DNA of 64,000 nt from Corallium rubrum (GCA_964035015.1 OZ036005.1:4807747-4871746), one strand, 5' to 3'. Numbered from the stretch's first letter, positions 1 to 12,340 are shown. Made by a program: numbers and translations. Notes: generated by a model not told the origin, from the sequence alone.

Positions 1-57
1 ATCGTTTCCGGTTTCGTAAGTTTCCTATCCAGTTCCCCTTCCACCATCTATGAATCC
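1..57. mobile_element. Right end of a fold-back MITE, cut by the window edge
   Basis: Matches 49986-50038 nearly base for base. Confidence 0.7.
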
Positions 58-544
58 ATATTCATTTAGTTATATAAATGTTTTAGATGATCCAATAGCT
101 GGAGATGAAGAAAGCACAGGGAGAAATGAAGTGAATATTGGTTAGTATATATATACAAAGCAACTATTCATGAAATATTAAAAATCTAACATAAAAATTT
201 GTCTGCAATTAATTTTTGAGTGATTCAAGGAATACATTTTTATGCAACTTGTAGGATGTATCAGTATTTATACAATAATTTGAATAGTACGTGCGTTTTT
301 ATTGGTCGATAGCCATGATCTATAAAAAGGCAGATGCACAGATTACGTCACTGACGTGGTCTGATTTCTCTAAACCAATCACGGATCTCACTGCAACATC
401 ATGAGCCAATGACGTTGCTTGATTTGTATAGATCATGGATCACGTCAAATGAAGTGATTTATCTTTTTCAATATGCCCCGGAAATTTGCCGGGAAAATTT
501 AATAAGTCCGTTGAAACATAACTTTTCTATTTTTTATTGTATAA

Positions 545-731
545 AACAAATAGATTCCATTTTTTTGTTGTCTGTTCAGTTATAGATGTACAGAGGACGT
601 CAGAACGTGGTAAGAACATCAGTGACCCACTCGACTGCGTCTCGTGGGCCACTTTTTTGTTCTTACCACGTTGTGACGTCATCTGTGCATCTATAACTGA
701 ACAGACAACGGCAAAATGGAATCTATTTGTT
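545..731. mobile_element. Palindromic MITE
   Basis: Arms start AACAAATAGATTCCATTTTT and end in the complement, near perfect for ~75 bp each, including GTTATAGATG...CATCTATAAC. Sequence from 58 to 540 shows no gene or clear element. Confidence 0.75.
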
Positions 732-1710
732 AAATCCACCATAATTTGTTTACGAAAGAAAATTTATAATCTGTGTTTATGTTTATAATTATAGGTACGC
801 TGCCTGGTGAACTGTCTGGAAAGGCCATTGCTAAATGTTTTCGGCATGATCATGAAGCTAAGGATGAACAATAGGGTCACAGTTGAGAGGAAAAGTGAAT
901 ATTTTCTACCAAGAAGAATTGAACGGCACGGTCATGTCTGGCTATATCACTGACCTCTATATAACTGGACTGTGGGTGCCCCACGAAAAAATGGCCCAAA
1001 TACAGGTTATAAATCCATGTCCTATATTCACGAATTTATTGGTTAGGATTAGGGTGTGTGTTGGGGTCAGGCTTTCATGAAGTACCTGGGTTATTTAGGA
1101 CATGGCATTATTACCCAAATACACGCCATCAGGCGCCATCTTGTTAGGTCTGAGCCGCGAAATTGACCAATCACAGGCCAGTTTTTGGCTAACCGTGTCA
1201 TATGAGATTAAAAAGGACATGGGACCAAATATACAAAACTAAAAAGTAAAAACCAGTAAAAACGAGCTGAGAGTTAACAAGCATAGTTAAATTGAAAGCC
1301 AAAAACAGTTGTCGGTAAGCAAAAAGTGCAACTAAAAAGTGCAACTAAACTGAACATATTTACAGGTTTCTTTTTAAAGGATAATTCTGAATGGCTTTAT
1401 GTTATATTTGTATGTTTCTTGAGTTTCTTCGTGTTCGGGAAGTTGTTTTAAATGTCCGTTTTGAGCTTGCTTTATTCGACAACAAACACGGCAAAGAAAA
1501 GGTTCTACGGAACCTTTGTTTCACGCCATAATTTACACGTATTTCAATGTCTTTGAACTTTTCACTTTTAAAAAAAATATTCTGTGTAAACGTTTTTCTC
1601 AAAGCCTTTTTTGCTTCAAAAGAGTTATCGGCCTGAGTCGCCAACACTTCGGGCTACCTTACGCCGTCGGAAGACCTAACAAGATGTTCCCGTTCAATGG
1701 AGGTTATGGG

Positions 1711-2112
1711 CCTTTTCACCAATGGCGGCGCTATCTTGAATTCGCAATGCATTGTGGTCTATCCAGGTCTATACGCTCAATTAAAAGGGTGATTGCACAA
1801 TGCGGTAATTTTTTGATAAACACGTTCGTGGCAACAATGTCTAGATATGATCGTTGTCATATTGGTAAAAGAAATACTTCTTGTACGTATAAGGATACAT
1901 TTGTCATGAATCTATCCTTACACGTCCAAGAATTGTTGCTTTTACCAATATGACAATTATTATATTTAGATACTGTTGCCACGAAAGTATTTATAAAGAA
2001 AAAATTACTGCATTGTCTCAACACTACGCAATCGCCCTTTTAATGGAGCTTGTTACCTGGATAGACCATAATGCATTGCGAATTCAAGATGGCGCCGCTA
2101 TTGGTGAAAAGG
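1711..2112. mobile_element. Palindromic MITE
   Basis: Outer arms CCTTTTCACCAATGGCGGCG and complement; inner arms CATATTGGTAAAAG. Bases 739-1710 hold no gene or clear element. Confidence 0.7.
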
Positions 2113-2115
2113 TCT

Positions 2116-2364
2116 ATAGGCGAGTTTCAGGGTGTTGCGCACGCATCACTTTACAAAGAAATTGGCGGGCTCATGGCGGGCTCCCCAGAAAGTAAGCAAT
2201 GGCAAACAGACTTGCTAGCGAACCAACAACGGCAGAATAACAGTGTTAAACATCCAGAAACTGTATCTATACTTTGTTTATCTTCAACAGCATGTTTACT
2301 TTGAGTGGAGCTTGCCAGTTTCTTTGAAAAGTTATGCGTGCACAGCACCCTGAAACTCGCCTAT
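2116..2364. mobile_element. Inverted-repeat element
   Basis: ATAGGCGAGTTTCAGGGTG at the left and its complement at 2346-2364. A hairpin at 2687-2735 (GCATTGCATTGTGGTC) follows separately. Confidence 0.6.
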
Positions 2365-2884
2365 TGGGGACACTTCACGTAATACAAAAGTATCGGGGAC
2401 CCACAGTCTAGTTATATAGAGGGCTATATACAGTGTATTCAATATTTTCCGACATTACCAAGGCACGGTGGCACGGCCATGATGACAATATGGCTGCAAT
2501 CAACTGTTGGGGTTTTTTTGTTCCTAGAATATAGCACTACACCATTGTTTCTTATTAGCGCAAATTTTGCCTTGTTTTCATCTCGTCTTATAGCCTGCTG
2601 GTCTTATTGCTGCCGCAGCGAGTGAGCCTGAAGCGAGCGAGCGAGCAAGTCAGCAGACCTAAATAATGTAGTGGGGCTTTTCATTAGCGCATTGCATTGT
2701 GGTCGAAAATGTAACAGACCACAATGCAATGCGTTTAAACTTAATCCTCGAACTTAAGCCAATTTTAATTGCGAGAAGTACTGAACTACGTTTTACTTTG
2801 GTGAAACACATTGCCATGTTCGTTAATATCAGCCATTTAGTACCTCGTAAGTAATTATATCTTGATAATTGGAACTAATGTTAA

Positions 2885-3353
2885 AGTGCTTATATCACTT
2901 GTGGGGTTTTAACGTATTTAAATAGAGCAGAAAATAGTTCCTGATATATTGACTTCTGAACATGCCAATTCTCAAAAATTTCCGTTGTTCATCTTAACAC
3001 CTTGGGGGCATGGGACTCAGGAACCTAAGCCGACTGTTTTCTTGGTTGGAACTCTCGTGCGTACCGGAAAACGGGTGAGAGCTCAACATTTCGATCTTTC
3101 AGTCAAATATATGTGTCTTTGTGAATCAATAAGCCAAAACGTAGTTGTTTTGGATTGACTCGTTCCTGAGTCCCAGGCCCCCAAGGTCTTAAAATAAACG
3201 ACGGAAATTTATGGCGAAAAGCCGAAATTGGTATGTTTAAAGGCTTATATCTCAGAAACTATTAAAGTAAACCAAAAACGGCAAAATAACTTACTAACTA
3301 ACTTTTTTTGCCCTATTCAAATACGTTAGAACCCCACAAGTGAAATAAGCACT
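2885..3353. mobile_element. piggyBac-like MITE (TTAA target)
   Basis: Terminal inverted repeats AGTGCTTATATCACTTGTGG and its complement with TTAA at both sides (2881-2884, 3354-3357). No ORF. Second copy at 56594-57092. Confidence 0.8.
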
Positions 3354-3357
3354 TTAA

Positions 3358-4565
3358 AAAAGACTTATTATTAAAAAAGACGTATTAAGGTTTGTGGTCA
3401 AGCAACTACGGCGCCGCCAGCTCAAGGGCCGTTCAGGGTATGTGCAAGCCGACTTGAGAAGCAAACAGCGCTCGGTTCTTACAACTGTCTATTCCGCAAT
3501 CCCGCGCCTTTTAATAGTGGTTTCTTCATACATTCTTTAGCTTTTTTTCTAAAGCACGTTCTTATTTATTAGATCTGTAATCAGCGGCAAACGCGCGAGA
3601 CTATTATTACAGAATAAAGAACAACCAGAAGTCCGACTCTGTGTCGGCACCTTTGATATAAGTGTCCTCGCCATATAAATAAAATACCTATTATTGCTGC
3701 CGAGCGTAGCGAGGCAGCTCACTAATCTTGACATGGGTTGCTGTGTCTCGTGTCCAGACCTCTTTGCCGAGTTATGTATGGTCAACGGAATCGAGATTTT
3801 GAGAGTTTATTTATTTATTTGTTGAGCATTTTATGACGTTTTGTGACGTAGGAAGTTTCTTCCTTACAACTTACATCACATACGCCAGAAGGATTTGTTT
3901 GATGAAATTACATGTACGTTTGAAACACGGCAACACCACGACGGCGATGGATTTTCTGAACTCGCAGTTATCACACTTCAATGTTCTTGGCTATAAATGA
4001 ACACACTTGTTGTCTTAGGATAATAGGATCTTATACAATTTTAGTGAGGAGAGATTATCTTGTCGAGGACAGGTAAGATATCAGTTTTTACAACTGACAA
4101 CTGTGTTTCTTGGTAGGAGATTTCACGGTTGTTTTCTTTTATTTTTAGGTGTACAGTATATATATTGCCAATATTTGTGTGGGGTCATTGTGTTTGGCTG
4201 TTTGCGCTGATCAGCATTCTGATCAGACGTACGCTACTATTTGTGTGTGAACGTGTGTATATTTTTACTTATACAAATTCTGCAAAATAATCAGATGGGC
4301 TCAATGGTACATCGCTGTATAATTTTATAAAAGCTCTAGATTTGTCAAAACATATTAAGCACTTGGGATTGCACTGACAGTAGAGCAAGAGGCATGATTA
4401 TTTAATATTCGTATATTAATATGTGTATATCCTGTCAAAACCCTTGCCACATCATGTTAAGCAATAAGTTATATATAATAACTTGTAGTAATGTGTAAAT
4501 ACTCTGTGTATTGTAATTAATATTAACTTTTGGGACTTTCCAACCTCCCTCGCAGGCAACTCTGT
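3358..4565. other. No gene seen
   Basis: AT-rich sequence without convincing ORF or repeat. Short frames have no family signature. Confidence 0.5.
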
Positions 4566-4785
4566 GGGCTATTTTGGGTGGAGTGGGCAAACTTGGGTGG
4601 GGTGGGCAACCTCGGGTGGAGTGGGCAAACTCACGTGCAGTGGGCAAACTCGGGTGGAGTGGGCAATCTTGGGTGGAGTGGGCAATCTTGGGTGGAGTGG
4701 GCAACCTCGGGTGGAGTGGACAACCTCAGGTGGAGTGGGCAACCTTGCGTGGAGTGGGCAATCTTGGGTGGAGTGGGCAACAGGG
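4566..4785. repeat. 18-bp minisatellite
   Basis: About 12 copies of GGGTGGAGTGGGCAACCT with T/C changes. It keeps all frames open, giving spurious ORFs. Confidence 0.9.
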
Positions 4786-5785
4786 GTGTCACATTGGCCA
4801 CAGACTGCACATATTTGCTTGTGGAGTAGGCTAAAGGTTTTTGTCCCATTTGAGGCAGCACTTCACTTGCGATAGTAATTTCTAGTTTATTATATTATTT
4901 CTATGCTCCTCGCGCATGTTGCCTGGCGCACGTCAAACGTCACCATGGTCGGCGTCAGATCATATTGAATTAACGTAACAGTGACGTCACAACTTTGCTA
5001 TACCTGAAGTTTTGAGATACCCGGGTAGTGATGTAATTGCGGGAAAATTGCGATAAGTAATTCATATCTATAATAAAGAACCTTATGAGCGAAATGTCAG
5101 CACGCAAAAATCGTGGCGAGACGGTGGTTAGGTCAATGCAAAATGTGCACAACTTTCAATCTAATTTTCTGCTATTTATAAAAAAAAGATGTCAATAAAC
5201 AACAATAATCAATATCCCGATTTTCTCTCATCTGGAGTCCGTCTGCGCCGTTCGTGAGGATGGCTGATCTTTTATCTTGTCGTCATTACTCGATTTGTTT
5301 GTTAGTTTTTGCATCAAACAGTGAAAGTCGTCAAAGAAGACACGCGGACGTTTATCTTGAAACTATACTGTCCTTCGCTTTTAATACACGCACGCCAATC
5401 CCTTTTTAAAGTTCCAAGTTGTGACGTCACTGTACGTTAATTCAATATGACCTAACACCGACCCGTCGCCATTCTACGCCATCCTGATAAGTTCCACCGG
5501 CACTTACACGGTGCCGGTATCATAAAGCGCCGGTGAAACAGGATGACGTAAAGCTCATTCAGAAAAAAGGGGCAAGTTTTCACACGAGTCGGAGTTCTGG
5601 TTGCTCGTTTATCCTGTGGTTAATTTATTATTATCAAACTCTTGTCCCCGAGCCGGGCGTAGGGCCGAAGGCCCGGAGCCCGGTGAGGGTGCTAATCTCG
5701 ACATGCGTGGAGTCCACTTTACACGCGTGTAGAAAAAGCGAGGGAGACGTAATCTCGCAAATAGTTTATATATTTATTTATAAAA
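4786..5785. other. No gene seen
   Basis: Holds a short GTGCCGGTA-type dispersed repeat (about 5480-5535, also at 10330-10385) and a GC-rich hairpin near 5650. No coding signature. Confidence 0.45.
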
Positions 5786-5936
5786 TAAGGTGCCCTCTAC
5801 GCACGCTCTGATTGGCTGGGCTCCGTGCATTTATAAGAGAACATAGATCATGAATGACGTAGAATGGCGTCAGCTTGCCGGAAAAGCCCGCCAAATTCCT
5901 AAACTACCTCACTTTTAGTTTGATTTTCCTCTTCTT
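5786..5936. repeat. Dispersed repeat, left flank of the hAT element
   Basis: Matches 44426-44580 closely (starts AAGGTGCCCTCTACGCACGC). Confidence 0.75.
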
Positions 5937-7089
5937 CAGTGCTGTTACAGTTACAGTATATTTGTAACTAGTTACAGTTACAGTTACATTACCAGAAATG
6001 TAACTAGTTACAGATACAAGTTACAGTTGGGAAAAAGTAACTAGTTACAGTTACAAAGTTACAATGTAATTTTTGTAACTAGTTACAAAGTTACAAGTTA
6101 CATTTGATTTATTGCCTCTTATGCTGACGCCAATATCGCGCATGTCAAGGATGTCATTATATCATGATCATAAAATTTAATACATCTGTTGCATCAGTAG
6201 TTATAAAAGTGTCACTAGTTACAACATTTAAAACTTTCTAAACAAAAAATAAAAACAATAAAATAAATGTTAACAAAACTCTTCATGTCCATGAGTTCAA
6301 CTTAATAAATGTTTATTGCCTAAATAAAGTCTTTGTTGCATTTCACAAGAAGGCAATTTTCAAAATGTCTATCTGTCATGCTAGAACGATGTGGCCTGAA
6401 GAGCAACCCATGACCTGAAGAGGCCATGGATGAGCCACGTTGTCAGTTTGTTCAATTTTATCGACATCATCTTCCGATTCCAGCGACGATATGGCGAAAT
6501 TAACCCAGTATTATGGAGTAAAATATTTACTACAGACACGTGAAGACGCCACGTGAAACGATCGAAAATCGCATAGAAAATCGGCCACTTTCATGGGACA
6601 GTTCGCAGGCCACGTGCGTGCTGGCTCAAGTGAGTTGTCGGCCTTGATGACGCAGGATATTCGTTCTACGCATGCGTAGCTAATACAGGTCAGCCTGTAT
6701 TTCGCGAGCTTCGAACGGCAGCCGCATTTCCGATCGTGCGCGTGCATTGCTGTCGTGCGATGCTGACGGGTATTTCCGACGTGACAACATCGGCAGTCGG
6801 CAGTCGGCACTGATTTGCGGTGGAAAAAATATAAGCGCTCAATTCGGAAAAGGATTTACCACAAAGAAGACAAAAGACTAATAAAAGTCAATAGATTCAA
6901 TACAAAATGTAACGAACGTACGGTTTGCAAAATGTAACTTGTAATCGTTTCGTTTTCCAGGTATTTTTTGTAACTAGTTACCGTTACAGTTACGTGTTCC
7001 CAAAATGTAACGAGTTGCCGTTATCGTTACTCAAAAATGTAACGATTACCTGTAACTAGTTACTTGTAACGAAGTTACTTACAGCACTG
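5937..7089. mobile_element. hAT-like non-autonomous element
   Basis: Ends CAGTGCTGT and ACAGCACTG. Flanking 8-mers CTCTTCTT and CTCGTCTT (7 of 8) fit a hAT target duplication. Both ends hold many GTAACTAGTTAC-type subterminal repeats. No transposase is seen. The uninterrupted flank is preserved at 44574-44600. Confidence 0.8.
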
Positions 7090-7104
7090 CTCGTCTTATT
7101 TTAT

Positions 7105-7295
7105 AAAACAAATAAAACATATCGCTCCTGTGCATATGTACTCTTATAAAGGTACGTTTGACGTGATTTGAACACGAAAGAAGTGTAAAGGCACTCGGCT
7201 ATCGCCTCGTGCCTCTACTCAACTTCTTTCGTGTTCAAATGACGTCAAACGTGCCTTTATAAGAGTACATATGCACGGAGCTTTATGTTTTATGT
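7105..7295. mobile_element. Palindromic MITE
   Basis: Arms with CATATGTACTCTTATAAAGG and AACACGAAAGAAGT; second copy 44590-44775, half copy 43255-43345. Bases 7296-8054 show no gene. Confidence 0.75.
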
Positions 7296-8100
7296 GTTAA
7301 ATATATGTTTGGTACGGTGTCACGCGATAAGAATAGCTGGACACTGGTGACTAGCTATGAAGAAAACTAAATCTCCGTATTTTGCGAAACAAAATGGTTT
7401 CGTTTAACGAAACGAAATGAAGCCGGAGCTACTTAGCTTAAAAGGGAACAACGAAGAAAAGAAGAAGACAAACAGCCGGTTTAATATATGTTGAAGAGAA
7501 ACCAGAGAACCTGAAGAAACCAAACACCGTACGGTAAACAAAAACTCGATCTGAATTGCCGTGTTTGTGGTCACTCAGTGGTCTCAAAATCAAGTTAACG
7601 GTAGGGTATTTGTATTTATTTATTTTGCTGATTGGAATCAGTATTTATATATTCTGTAAACGCCAATATCGGTTTAAAGTTTCAATATACCTTGGGCTTG
7701 TCCTTTATATGTTGTTCTCAAGTTTTCGCTTACCTAAAGTTCACGTTTTCGTGCTGGTCCAAACCATATGTCAGCTTAACTAAAGCTAACTTAAAACACT
7801 AACCTTAAGCTTATGTGGACGTGAGGTTTTTCATTGACTTTGCATGCATTATTATTAAAAATAATCATGGGCTTTGCCGATTTTCTTGGCGGTATTTCCA
7901 CATTTTCGACTGAAACGTTGTCTGTTCAATACTTCTTTCTGGAATCCGATCCTACTGAATTGTTTTTATCTCAGACTCTGTTAAAAATGTTATTTTTGAG
8001 CTATTAACGTTTAACACTGCCTTTGCAAAAGTACAAAACATGTATGGATATGGAATATTACCAGGGTTAAGTCACGTTGGCCTGAAAAACAGAGAAAAAT

Positions 8101-8140
8101 CTTCTCGACGTTTCGAGCGAAGGCCCTTCGTCAGGAGAAA
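8101..8140 (-). ncRNA. Hammerhead-ribozyme-like motif, left Penelope arm
   Basis: On the minus strand: stem I strand TTTCTC, core CTGACGA, a GGGC/GCTC stem with CTTC loop, core GAAA, a minimal stem III (AC/GT), C at the cleavage position, then GAGAAG closing stem I. Penelope terminal repeats are known to carry such ribozymes. The extra A after the first core box is a weakness. Confidence 0.6.
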
Positions 8141-8396
8141 TTAGTAAACAACTCACATGTGGTCACGCGTATTTATAGCAGAGCTACAATGGGAATCACG
8201 TGAACACATGTAAGCCAATAAAAACAAAGTAAACAAATAAATTAATACGTAATATGTAATTTTAGCCTGTGTGCAGGTGCTGACCCAATTTGTGGGTCCG
8301 GTACCTGCAAATAGGCAAAGAAACAGGTTATAAATTACTATTTAAATCATCAGAAAAAGGTTAAGGAAAAGGTGTGGAATATGGTGGTGGAGTGAG

Positions 8397-8828
8397 CTAA
8401 ATGAAAGAGAATCGCTCATTGAGGCCGTGAGGGTGAATGGTACCAAGTTTGTAAATGAGACGCATTTCTTGTTTACGACGAGTATCGTTACAACCTGTAA
8501 TGGGCTGAATGGCACAGATTTTCATGTTGGAAAAGGAGTGGTTGGCACTGTTGAAATGCCTGGCAACAGGTTTATTTTGCACATTGTATTTGACATCACG
8601 AAGGTGTTCAACAAACCTGTCACCTAAACGTCTTCCAGTTTCTCCGATGTAAAGCATGGGACATTTACTGCAAGAGATACAGTGAATGAGGTTGGAGGAA
8701 GTGCAAGTGAAACTGGGGGTTATGTTGAACCTACATTTTGGAGCCGAAATTGAAATTGAGGAGTCTAAGTATTTACAGGTGTTGCACCTACCACGACAGC
8801 AAGAGCTGGTGCCAACATGTGATACCAA
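8397..8828 (-). CDS. Penelope-like GIY-YIG endonuclease, 5'-truncated (left arm)
   Basis: 143 codons. A cysteine cluster (C-C-R-G-R-C-N-T-C) precedes the nuclease: [20 protein letters not shown] then DRFVEHLRDV, with H-F-N and N-H-S downstream, and [11 protein letters not shown] at the end. This is the C-terminal domain of Penelope ORFs, which cuts target DNA. The RT part is absent. Confidence 0.85.
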   Translation of the reverse strand: MVSHVGTSSCCRGRCNTCKYLDSSISISAPKCRFNITPSFTCTSSNLIHCISCSKCPMLYIGETGRRLGDRFVEHLRDVKYNVQNKPVARHFNSANHSFSNMKICAIQPITGCNDTRRKQEMRLIYKLGTIHPHGLNERFSFI

Positions 8829-9107
8829 GGCTTGCTGCAGTGAGCTGTGAACAACGTTTTCCCGGATGTTTTTGCTATGCCGAAAAGATACTAGGGGTTT
8901 CTCAGAGAAAATGGAAATGAAAAAGTACCTCTAGTTCTCACTTTTCATCCCTTCAATTTCAAAGTAAGGGACATCATTAGCCGCAATTTCGACCTCATTA
9001 AAAATGACCCAGAAACATCTTCCATTTTCTCTGAGAAACCCCTAGTATCTTTTCGGCATAGCAAAAACATCCGGGAAAACGTTGTTCACAGCTCACTGCA
9101 GCAAGCC

Positions 9108-9539
9108 TTGGTATCACATGTTGGCACCAGCTCTTGCTGTCGTGGTAGGTGCAACACCTGTAAATACTTAGACTCCTCAATTTCAATTTCGGCTCCAAAA
9201 TGTAGGTTCAACATAACCCACAGTTTCACTTGCACTTCCTCCAACCTCATTTACTGTATCTCTTGCAGTAAATGTCCCATGCTTTACATCGGAGAAACTG
9301 GAAGACGTTTAGGTGACAGGTTTGTTGAACACCTTCGTGATGTCAAATACAATGTGCCAAACAAACCTGTTGCCAGGCACTTCAACAGTGCCAACCACTC
9401 CTTTTCCAACATGAAAATCTGTGCCATTCAGCCCATTACGGGTTGTAACGATACTCGTCGTAAACAAGAAATGCGTCTCATTTACAAACTTGGTACCATT
9501 CACCCTCACGGCCTCAATGAGCGATTCTCTTTCATTTAG
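9108..9539 (+). CDS. Penelope-like GIY-YIG endonuclease, 5'-truncated (right arm)
   Basis: 143 codons; inverted duplicate of the left-arm ORF with a handful of substitutions (for example P to H and Q to P in the linker). [14 protein letters not shown] is intact. Confidence 0.85.
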   Translation: MVSHVGTSSCCRGRCNTCKYLDSSISISAPKCRFNITHSFTCTSSNLIYCISCSKCPMLYIGETGRRLGDRFVEHLRDVKYNVPNKPVARHFNSANHSFSNMKICAIQPITGCNDTRRKQEMRLIYKLGTIHPHGLNERFSFI

Positions 9540-9795
9540 CTCACTCCACCACCATATTCCACACCTTTTCCTTAACCTTTTTCTGATGATTTAAATAGTA
9601 ATTTATAACCTGTTTCTTTGCCTATTTGCAGGTACCTGACCCACAAATTGGGTCAGCACCTGCACACAGGCTAAAATTACATATTACATATTAATTTATT
9701 TGTTTATTTTGTTTTTATTGGCTTACATGTGTTCACGTGATTCCCATTGTAGCTCTGCTATAAATACGCGTGACCACATGTGAGTTGTTTACTAA

Positions 9796-9835
9796 TTTCT
9801 CCTGACGAAGGGCCTTCGCTCGAAACGTCGAGAAG
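9796..9835 (+). ncRNA. Hammerhead-ribozyme-like motif, right Penelope arm
   Basis: Same 40-nt motif as the left arm, on the plus strand, downstream of the nuclease ORF. Confidence 0.6.
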
Positions 9836-10456
9836 ATTTTTCTCTGTTTTTCAGGCCAACGTGACTTAACCCTGGTAATATTTGGATTTCAACCGTGGCC
9901 GACGCTGTCCTAGAAGCTTTTTATGGATATGGAAGCCATTTAAAGGCTTGCTAAAAAATATTATACCCTTTTGAAACCTCCTAAAAACAATATATTTTTT
10001 ACAATCTATAATTTTATAATTATCCTGAGGTTTACATCTGTTTATTTTTATATTGGCTGTATATCAAGAGTGCTTATTTCAATCAGGGGGTGGGTGGGTG
10101 ATGGTGCTTCAAAAAAAAAGCATGTAAATTAAAAGTGGGCGAGGGGTTGTTGCGTTGATGTATTTCTAGTTATGTAATATTTAAAACACGTTCTACGAAG
10201 TAAAAAAAAAACAGGATTTGGTAAGTTCGTTGGCGTAGTAATTTTGAAAAATAACGTTGTCTAAGACCCCGTTTACACGATACCGGTACAATTTGAAAAC
10301 GGAACAAAATCATGCCGGTGTGTAATACAGGCCAAAAAGTCTTGCGTTTACACGGTGCCGGTATCATAAAGTGACGGATTAGCAGTCATTGTATTAGGAG
10401 TATGTTTTCCTCCAACATGACCGCCGTATCTTTGTCTTCTAAATATCAACAAATGT

Positions 10457-10640
10457 ATCGTTTTCACGCACGTGATCGGTGGCCCCGTTCGGGTGGTGAA
10501 ACAATATATACGAAATGTTTGAATAAGACTAGAGTTAATGAATTCCCATAGGATAAAGATGATGCACCAATATGGCCGCCATTTCATTGCATGTTTCTGT
10601 GCACCAATACGGCAGCCACGACGTCAGATGAAAACCAAGG
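10457..10640. repeat. MITE relative of 11474-11645
   Basis: Shares GATCGGTGGCCCC and GCACCAATATGGCCGCC; ends eroded. Bases 9882-10456 hold only short shared repeats. Confidence 0.6.
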
Positions 10641-10894
10641 ATTGAAATGAAATCTACCTCAAAATTACTATAGAACCTGTTATACCTGTACCATTCTTAG
10701 GTTAATAGAACCTGGTACTGAGATACTTTCTTGACTTGCTTGCGAAGAAGCTTCGGTTTCTTTCCTGGAAAAATTCGAATACTATTAATTGATGGTTTGA
10801 AAAAACTTTCAAGAACTCTCGTCTTGCCATAAGTAGATGTTGGTGGACAAAATTGATCTTGTCGTATTACTTCATCTGCATATATAATTATTGT

Positions 10895-11210
10895 AGAATT
10901 TTTATGTAATTTTTATGTAAGTTTTATGTACGTTTTATGTAAGTTTTATGTAATTTTTATGTAATATTTAAAACACAAGCAGGAGTGTTTTATCAGATTT
11001 AAAACCACAAGGGCGCAGCCCAAGTGTTTTAGATCTGATAAAACACGTGATGCGAGTGTTTTGAATGGCTTCAACAACGATTCGTTATTGGATGTTATGT
11101 TCATTAGTATTCTTTATGTAAAATTGTATGTTCATTGGTATTCTTTATATAAAATTGTATGTTCATTAGTATTCTTTATATGAAATTGTATGTTCATTAG
11201 TATTCTTTCT
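10895..11210. repeat. AT-rich tandem repeats
   Basis: TTTTATGTAA-type 12-bp units (10895-10970), a hairpin with AAAACAC (10975-11050), then about four 31-bp units of GTATGTTCATTAGTATTC (11093-11210). Confidence 0.75.
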
Positions 11211-11473
11211 GACGTCAAGAAGTTTTATCAGGTATAAAACCATGGACATGGTACTGATTTCCTTTGTGTTTTCCTCGTGAATTATTAATGAGTTCAGTTT
11301 GAAGTAATTTTTATGTAAGTTTTATGTAACAGAAAACACAGGTGGAGAATAATGATACTACATATTAGGTGCTACTCTGAGTGACGATCCATACCAAGTA
11401 AGTAGAGAAAAAGTCTGGGAACGAGATTGACTCGACCGAGGTTGGAATTCGAACCCACGACCTTCGCGGCTTA

Positions 11474-11645
11474 CTATAGATCGTTTTCATTTGACGTCAC
11501 GGCGGCCATATTGGTGTACCAAAACAATGAAATGGCGGCCATGTTGGTGTACGGTATGGGAATTAGCTCTTTCTTATTCAAATATTTCGTATTGTTTCAT
11601 CCCCCCCATGGGGCCACCGATCACGTGAGTGAAAACGATCTATAG
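11474..11645. mobile_element. MITE (TA target) inside a tRNA-like SINE
   Basis: Ends CTATAGATCGTTTTCA and its complement, TA on both sides. Relatives: 54655-54826, and parts at 10457-10640 and 54462-54622. Confidence 0.75.
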
Positions 11646-12237
11646 TACAACGCTCTACCCAGACTAGTTCCTAGTCCTCTTTTCTCTCGAACTTATTTTG
11701 GTGGCGTCGCAGAATAGGGATGGAGCGAGAGGACGAGCGGAAAATGTTCATCTTTATCTATCATGAATCCTGCTGGAGCTCGGATTCTTTAATCTTTATG
11801 AACGAGGGCACTTAAACAAACTTCTTCTTGAGAGCAGACAGCAAACGAGTAGGTTTCTTTATTTTACATTACGTTAAAAGGTTGTTACATACGAGGCTTT
11901 ATAAAGTAGTGTTCGGCGTAGGAAGTGATTGTGTTGAAACACATTTATACAAATCGAAATATGCTACTTTCACGTTTTGGCAGTAGACCAACCTTGCCAT
12001 ATGATGTTATAAAGAATTGTGCAGACCGACGTGAGCCAAACGGCCGTCTGGTGCCTGTATAATTTGGGCCACATTTGGGGCCAAGCAAAGCATTTTATTC
12101 CAGGCCTCTCACAATTTTGGTCTGCCGCTCGACGTTAAAAAGAGAGGCTTGGGGACCAGGCTGCGCTCTACCGACTGAGCTACATGGTCAAGTTGGGAGC
12201 TGGTCGTAGAATGCTTTGAAATATCAAATATAATTAA

Positions 12238-12340
12238 CAATTATTCACCGAAGTGGAGGTGAATAGTGGATATTCACCGAGCCGCTTCGGCCAGGTGAAT
12301 ATCCACACTATTCACCGACACTGAGGTGAATAATTGTTTT
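12238..12340. mobile_element. Small palindrome
   Basis: CAATTATTCACC with its complement; GTGAATA-rich. The right edge ATTGTTTTAGCATATACC resembles edges at 40410-40435. Confidence 0.65.

Larger units (their letters stand above)
8055..9881. mobile_element. Palindrome of two Penelope-like element 3' ends
   Basis: Left arm 8055-8916 is the inverted copy of right arm 9020-9881, with a ~103 bp spacer. Each arm holds a C-terminal GIY-YIG endonuclease ORF followed by ~330 bp of 3' sequence ending in a hammerhead-like motif. Both are 5'-truncated and their truncated ends face each other. The arms differ at only a few bases, so they are young or were homogenised. Confidence 0.88.

Noticed and set aside
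4530..4875. Frames rich in WSGQ / GGVG
   Set aside because: 18-bp minisatellite keeps all three frames open.
7556..7783. 75-codon hydrophobic frame on the plus strand
   Set aside because: No family signature, no splice context, no relative in the window.
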